19,115 nucleotides of DNA from Prosthecobacter sp. (GTDB taxonomy: Bacteria > Verrucomicrobiota > Verrucomicrobiia > Verrucomicrobiales > Verrucomicrobiaceae), in assembly GCA_025869455.1 (NCBI GenBank), contig JAOZVT010000119.1, forward strand, positions 1-19,115. Direction: 5' to 3'. This document shows, piece after piece, positions 16,564 through 19,115 of this stretch; position 1 is the stretch's first letter; every line of letters starts with the position of its first letter. The notes beneath the pieces were generated by a model that was not told the DNA's origin, made no database searches, and was given only the letters and a program-made list of their open reading frames with translations. The position numbers and the translations under genes are program-made.

Positions 16564-16897
16564 GATGACGCATTTCGATTTATCGAGATGCTTTAGGTTA
16601 AGTTAGAGTCCCTCAAAAAAATAAATGCCCTGATTTCCCAGATCTTGGCGGCTGGGGATGCTGTGCCTAGATTTGGCGCTTCCCTCAAAGCCTTTGCTAC
16701 ACTTGGCGTGGAACACTTGATTTCACAAGGAATCCCGGACTTGCTGGTATTTTCTTTATTATTGAGCAAGCAATGATGCGGGGGCGTGAACAAGCCTAAC
16801 GCCAAGCTAACACCAAGCCCCAGGGCCAATAGCTTGGGAAGCCCACTTCGGAACAAAGTCGTGCATCCGAAAAAACCATCATCTGGTCAATCACCAG
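16564..16897. other. non-coding stretch between response regulator and beta-strand gene
   Basis: No convincing gene lies here. Besides the weak terminator at 16570-16594, there are three loosely similar short direct repeats starting with AAGC at 16792-16825 and the inverted repeat at 16880-16900. No sigma-70 promoter pair with proper spacing was found by eye. The short - strand frame at 16593-16856 starts with TTG, has a leader-like N-terminus and is considered chance. The region probably holds the promoter and leader of the downstream gene. Confidence 0.5.
16570..16594 (+). terminator. possible terminator after the response regulator
   Basis: A 9-bp stem (GCATTTCGA at 16570-16578 and TCGAGATGC at 16583-16591, one G-T wobble) has the 4-nt loop TTTA and is followed by TTTA. 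It lies 6 bp after the response regulator stop, but the T-run is short, so termination may be weak. Confidence 0.5.
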
Positions 16898-16900
16898 ATG
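16880..16900. repeat. perfect inverted repeat just before the beta-strand gene start
   Basis: CATCTGGT (16880-16887) and ACCAGATG (16893-16900) are perfect reverse complements around a 5-nt spacer CAATC. The right arm ends in the ATG at 16898, one of two candidate starts of the downstream gene. It could be an operator for a dimeric regulator or an RNA hairpin that hides a start codon. Confidence 0.6.
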
Positions 16901-16915
16901 GACCAAGCCATTTCC

Positions 16916-19115
16916 ATGCACACATCATTTCCACGATCAGTTTCAACACCGAGCGACCACTTGCCTCGGGGGCATTCAAATCGGGTTCGACGACTTCTAA
17001 GCAAGACACTGGCAACCGTCTGCACTTTTACACTGGGCTATCTCACCCTTCAAAGCCTAGCCGCAGCGGATGATTGGAATGTCAATGCTAACGGAAACTG
17101 GAACACCGCCAGCAACTGGCTAAATAACACCGTTCCCAATGGGATCGGAGATGTGGCAGATGTGGTGCATAACATCTCAGGAAATCGCTCCATCACGCTA
17201 GATACTCCCATAACACTCGGCACTTTAAGGTTGGGAGACACCAATGGTGGAAACTATTTCATCCTCCAAGGCCAAACCCTAACCTTTGATAACGGTGGTG
17301 CAGGTGCCATTCTGGATCACAGTGTCGGCACTGTCACTGGTGGACCGTATCAAAGCCCCTCCAGCAGTGATCGCTTCACCATGTCAGTCATTTTGAATGA
17401 TGATCTGACCATCTATGCAGGCCGTAATATCCAATTTTACAACACCTGGGATGCGCAGGGCAATGACCTAACCATCAATGACGTTGGACGTGTCTATTTC
17501 GTCGGCAGCAACGGCACAAGTAACAACGGACGCATAGCCAATGTAGGGACGATCAACGTCAATGCGGGGGAATTGCGTTTCGACGGGCAAGCCGGAGGAA
17601 TTGAAAACCAAGTGGATGCCCAAACCATTGAGCTGGGCACAGGCACGATCGTAGGCACACGACCATATGCCAGACTCTTTCTCGTTAATACCGAAGCCTC
17701 ACAGGACTTTGACCTAAACATGAATGGTTATGCATGGTTCATTAACGACCTTGGAAATAACGATCAAACTTTTACGGGTGACATCACCCTCACTGGGGCT
17801 GCCAATTTGAACCTTATTGACCTCAATGATCCAGGCGCTCAGGAGATCCACACCTTCACAGGCACCATCTCAGGAACAGGCGGTTTTACCAAGCTCAATA
17901 CAGGAGCCATGCTCCTAACCAATAACAACACCTTTGAAGGAGACTTAATTGTCAATCGAGGACGCTCAACCAATCTAGGCAGCGTACAGTTATCTGGAGC
18001 GAACGGTGCTTTATCCGGGACTGGCAGAGTACTCCTGGATCGAGATGGCAACCTCTATCTGGACAACAGCTCCAGTGTAAACAATGACAGAATCAACGAC
18101 TCTGCCGAAATAACCCTGCGCAGCCAAAGTCGGTTACGGGTCATTGGAAACAATTCGGCAGCAGTTTCAGAAACAGCCGGTGCATTGCGCTTTGAAACAG
18201 GAACAGGCCAAGTCAATTTTGACCTGAATGACAGCACGCCGCAAAACATCAATCTAACTTTTGATTCATTAACTCGGAACGTAGGCGCAATCGCTCAATT
18301 TCAAGTACTCGACAACGTACCAGGAAGTCTAGGCACCAACGTACAGCTACACTTTGCAGACAACGGGACAAGCGCACAACAAATAGGTGGCGGCGGTAGC
18401 AATGGCAGCACCAATCAGACGCTTGTCATTGGCGTTTTTGGTGGGGTCAATAATATCTCCAACCACTTCATGACCTTTGATAGTGCGGCCCCTACCTTGC
18501 TGCGTCCGCTGGATTTTAACACCGAGTATCTACTCTCTCAAAACTTGGTGGATAACGGTGTCGCACACACCCTGAACACCCGCACGATCCAGAGCAATGA
18601 TCAGAACTTGATGATCAACTACAACACGTCACGTGCCGTGGATCCAGACCCGATGGTCAACTGGTATGCTGCCCGCCCTATTCGTGTTACAGAAAGCGTC
18701 GCGGTCAATTCCCTGCGATTCGGAACCAACACCCCCACAGACCCTGGCAACTCCAATAACAACAATGAAATCGGTTCAACCCTAGTCTTGGACCCGAACA
18801 CCGTCATTTATCTTGGAGACAAAGCCGAAGGAGATGGTCTAGCCGCAGTCACAGACACAGGCTCAGGCATGCTCTTGTTTGGTCGGGATGCCGATGGGAC
18901 AGCCCCAGGGAGCAATCAATACATTATTGGAGGCGCGCTGGACTTTGGTTCCCGTGAAATCATCCTGTACAATGAAAGTGGCAATAGTGCCCTCATACGC
19001 TCTGAAATACGCGGCACCGGGGGCCTAACAAAAGGTGGTGCTCAAACCATCTACTTTGACAACGCAAACACCTACACAGGCACGACCACCGTGGCTGAGG
19101 GTATTTTGGATGTCC
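16916..19115 (+). CDS. secreted autotransporter-associated beta-strand-repeat protein (3'-truncated)
   Basis: This gene is open to the right edge, so at least 733 residues are coded and the C-terminus is missing. The upstream stop is TAA at 16808-16810, and starts at 16898 or 16916 are both in frame; 16916 is given because the first lies in an inverted repeat. An N-region of unusual length (about 28 residues, ending RVRRLLSK) leads to a hydrophobic core (TLATVCTFTLGYLTLQSLAAA), with cleavage likely after AAA before DDW. Mature sequence opens with DWNVNANGNWNTASNW, typical of verrucomicrobial and planctomycetal surface proteins, and is Gly/Asn/Thr-rich. Near the edge TKGGAQTIYFDNANTYTG then TTTVAEGILDV matches the autotransporter-associated beta-strand repeat (TIGR02601). 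An autotransporter barrel or a PEP-CTERM tail may follow beyond the window. Confidence 0.85.
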   Translation, partial: MHTSFPRSVSTPSDHLPRGHSNRVRRLLSKTLATVCTFTLGYLTLQSLAAADDWNVNANGNWNTASNWLNNTVPNGIGDVADVVHNISGNRSITLDTPITLGTLRLGDTNGGNYFILQGQTLTFDNGGAGAILDHSVGTVTGGPYQSPSSSDRFTMSVILNDDLTIYAGRNIQFYNTWDAQGNDLTINDVGRVYFVGSNGTSNNGRIANVGTINVNAGELRFDGQAGGIENQVDAQTIELGTGTIVGTRPYARLFLVNTEASQDFDLNMNGYAWFINDLGNNDQTFTGDITLTGAANLNLIDLNDPGAQEIHTFTGTISGTGGFTKLNTGAMLLTNNNTFEGDLIVNRGRSTNLGSVQLSGANGALSGTGRVLLDRDGNLYLDNSSSVNNDRINDSAEITLRSQSRLRVIGNNSAAVSETAGALRFETGTGQVNFDLNDSTPQNINLTFDSLTRNVGAIAQFQVLDNVPGSLGTNVQLHFADNGTSAQQIGGGGSNGSTNQTLVIGVFGGVNNISNHFMTFDSAAPTLLRPLDFNTEYLLSQNLVDNGVAHTLNTRTIQSNDQNLMINYNTSRAVDPDPMVNWYAARPIRVTESVAVNSLRFGTNTPTDPGNSNNNNEIGSTLVLDPNTVIYLGDKAEGDGLAAVTDTGSGMLLFGRDADGTAPGSNQYIIGGALDFGSREIILYNESGNSALIRSEIRGTGGLTKGGAQTIYFDNANTYTGTTTVAEGILDV

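Noticed and set aside
16593..16856. Minus-strand 87-residue frame with a signal-peptide-like N-terminus
   Set aside because: It starts with TTG, the remaining sequence has no recognisable domain or coding-like composition, and it lies in a probable regulatory region. Chance is likelier.
16786..17073. Plus-strand 95-residue frame overlapping the beginning of the beta-strand-repeat gene
   Set aside because: It overlaps a much longer frame (open to the window end) with a clear leader and repeat pattern. It looks like a shadow.

Overview
The window looks like a chromosome segment from a Gram-negative member of the Planctomycetota-Verrucomicrobiota group, most likely Verrucomicrobiota (Prosthecobacter/Verrucomicrobium-like). 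This rests on a large PEP-CTERM protein built of glycine/threonine/asparagine-rich repeats, a Tat-exported DUF1501 protein, a second large secreted protein with autotransporter-associated beta-strand repeats, and a lack of clear Shine-Dalgarno sites before most genes. The genus is inference. The genes are conserved and densely packed. I see no rRNA, tRNA, CRISPR array, insertion sequence or phage gene.

Layout. 1-2705 (+): the 3' end of an iron(III)-type ABC solute-binding protein, a fused two-domain permease of the FbpB type, and a 55-residue single-helix membrane protein. No ATPase is present here. 2766-3074 (+): a small Dabb-domain protein closed by a strong terminator. 3135-4310 (-): a multi-pass membrane acyltransferase of the HGSNAT/DUF5009 type. 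4469-8146 (+): a 1225-residue secreted PEP-CTERM repeat protein containing a 46-residue tandem repeat. 8161-9567 (-): a Tat-exported DUF1501 protein, divergent from 9655-10607 (+), the molybdenum cofactor pair moaC-mogA. 10679-12904 (-): monomeric NADP-dependent isocitrate dehydrogenase, convergent with mogA across a terminator.

13109-16563 (+): a tight three-gene operon made of an orphan NMT1/NrtA/TauA-like solute-binding protein, a PAS-containing histidine kinase of the NarX/UhpB type, and a NarL-type response regulator. The first two genes overlap by one base (TAATG) and the last two are 3 bp apart. With no transporter genes alongside, the binding protein is probably the kinase's ligand-sensing partner. 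This is the best candidate for a little-described system in the window.

16564-19115: a 334-352 bp non-coding stretch with a weak terminator and a perfect inverted repeat, then a large secreted beta-strand-repeat protein that runs off the right edge. The + strand stays open in one frame from 16811 to 19115, and the protein ends in a typical autotransporter-associated beta-strand repeat.
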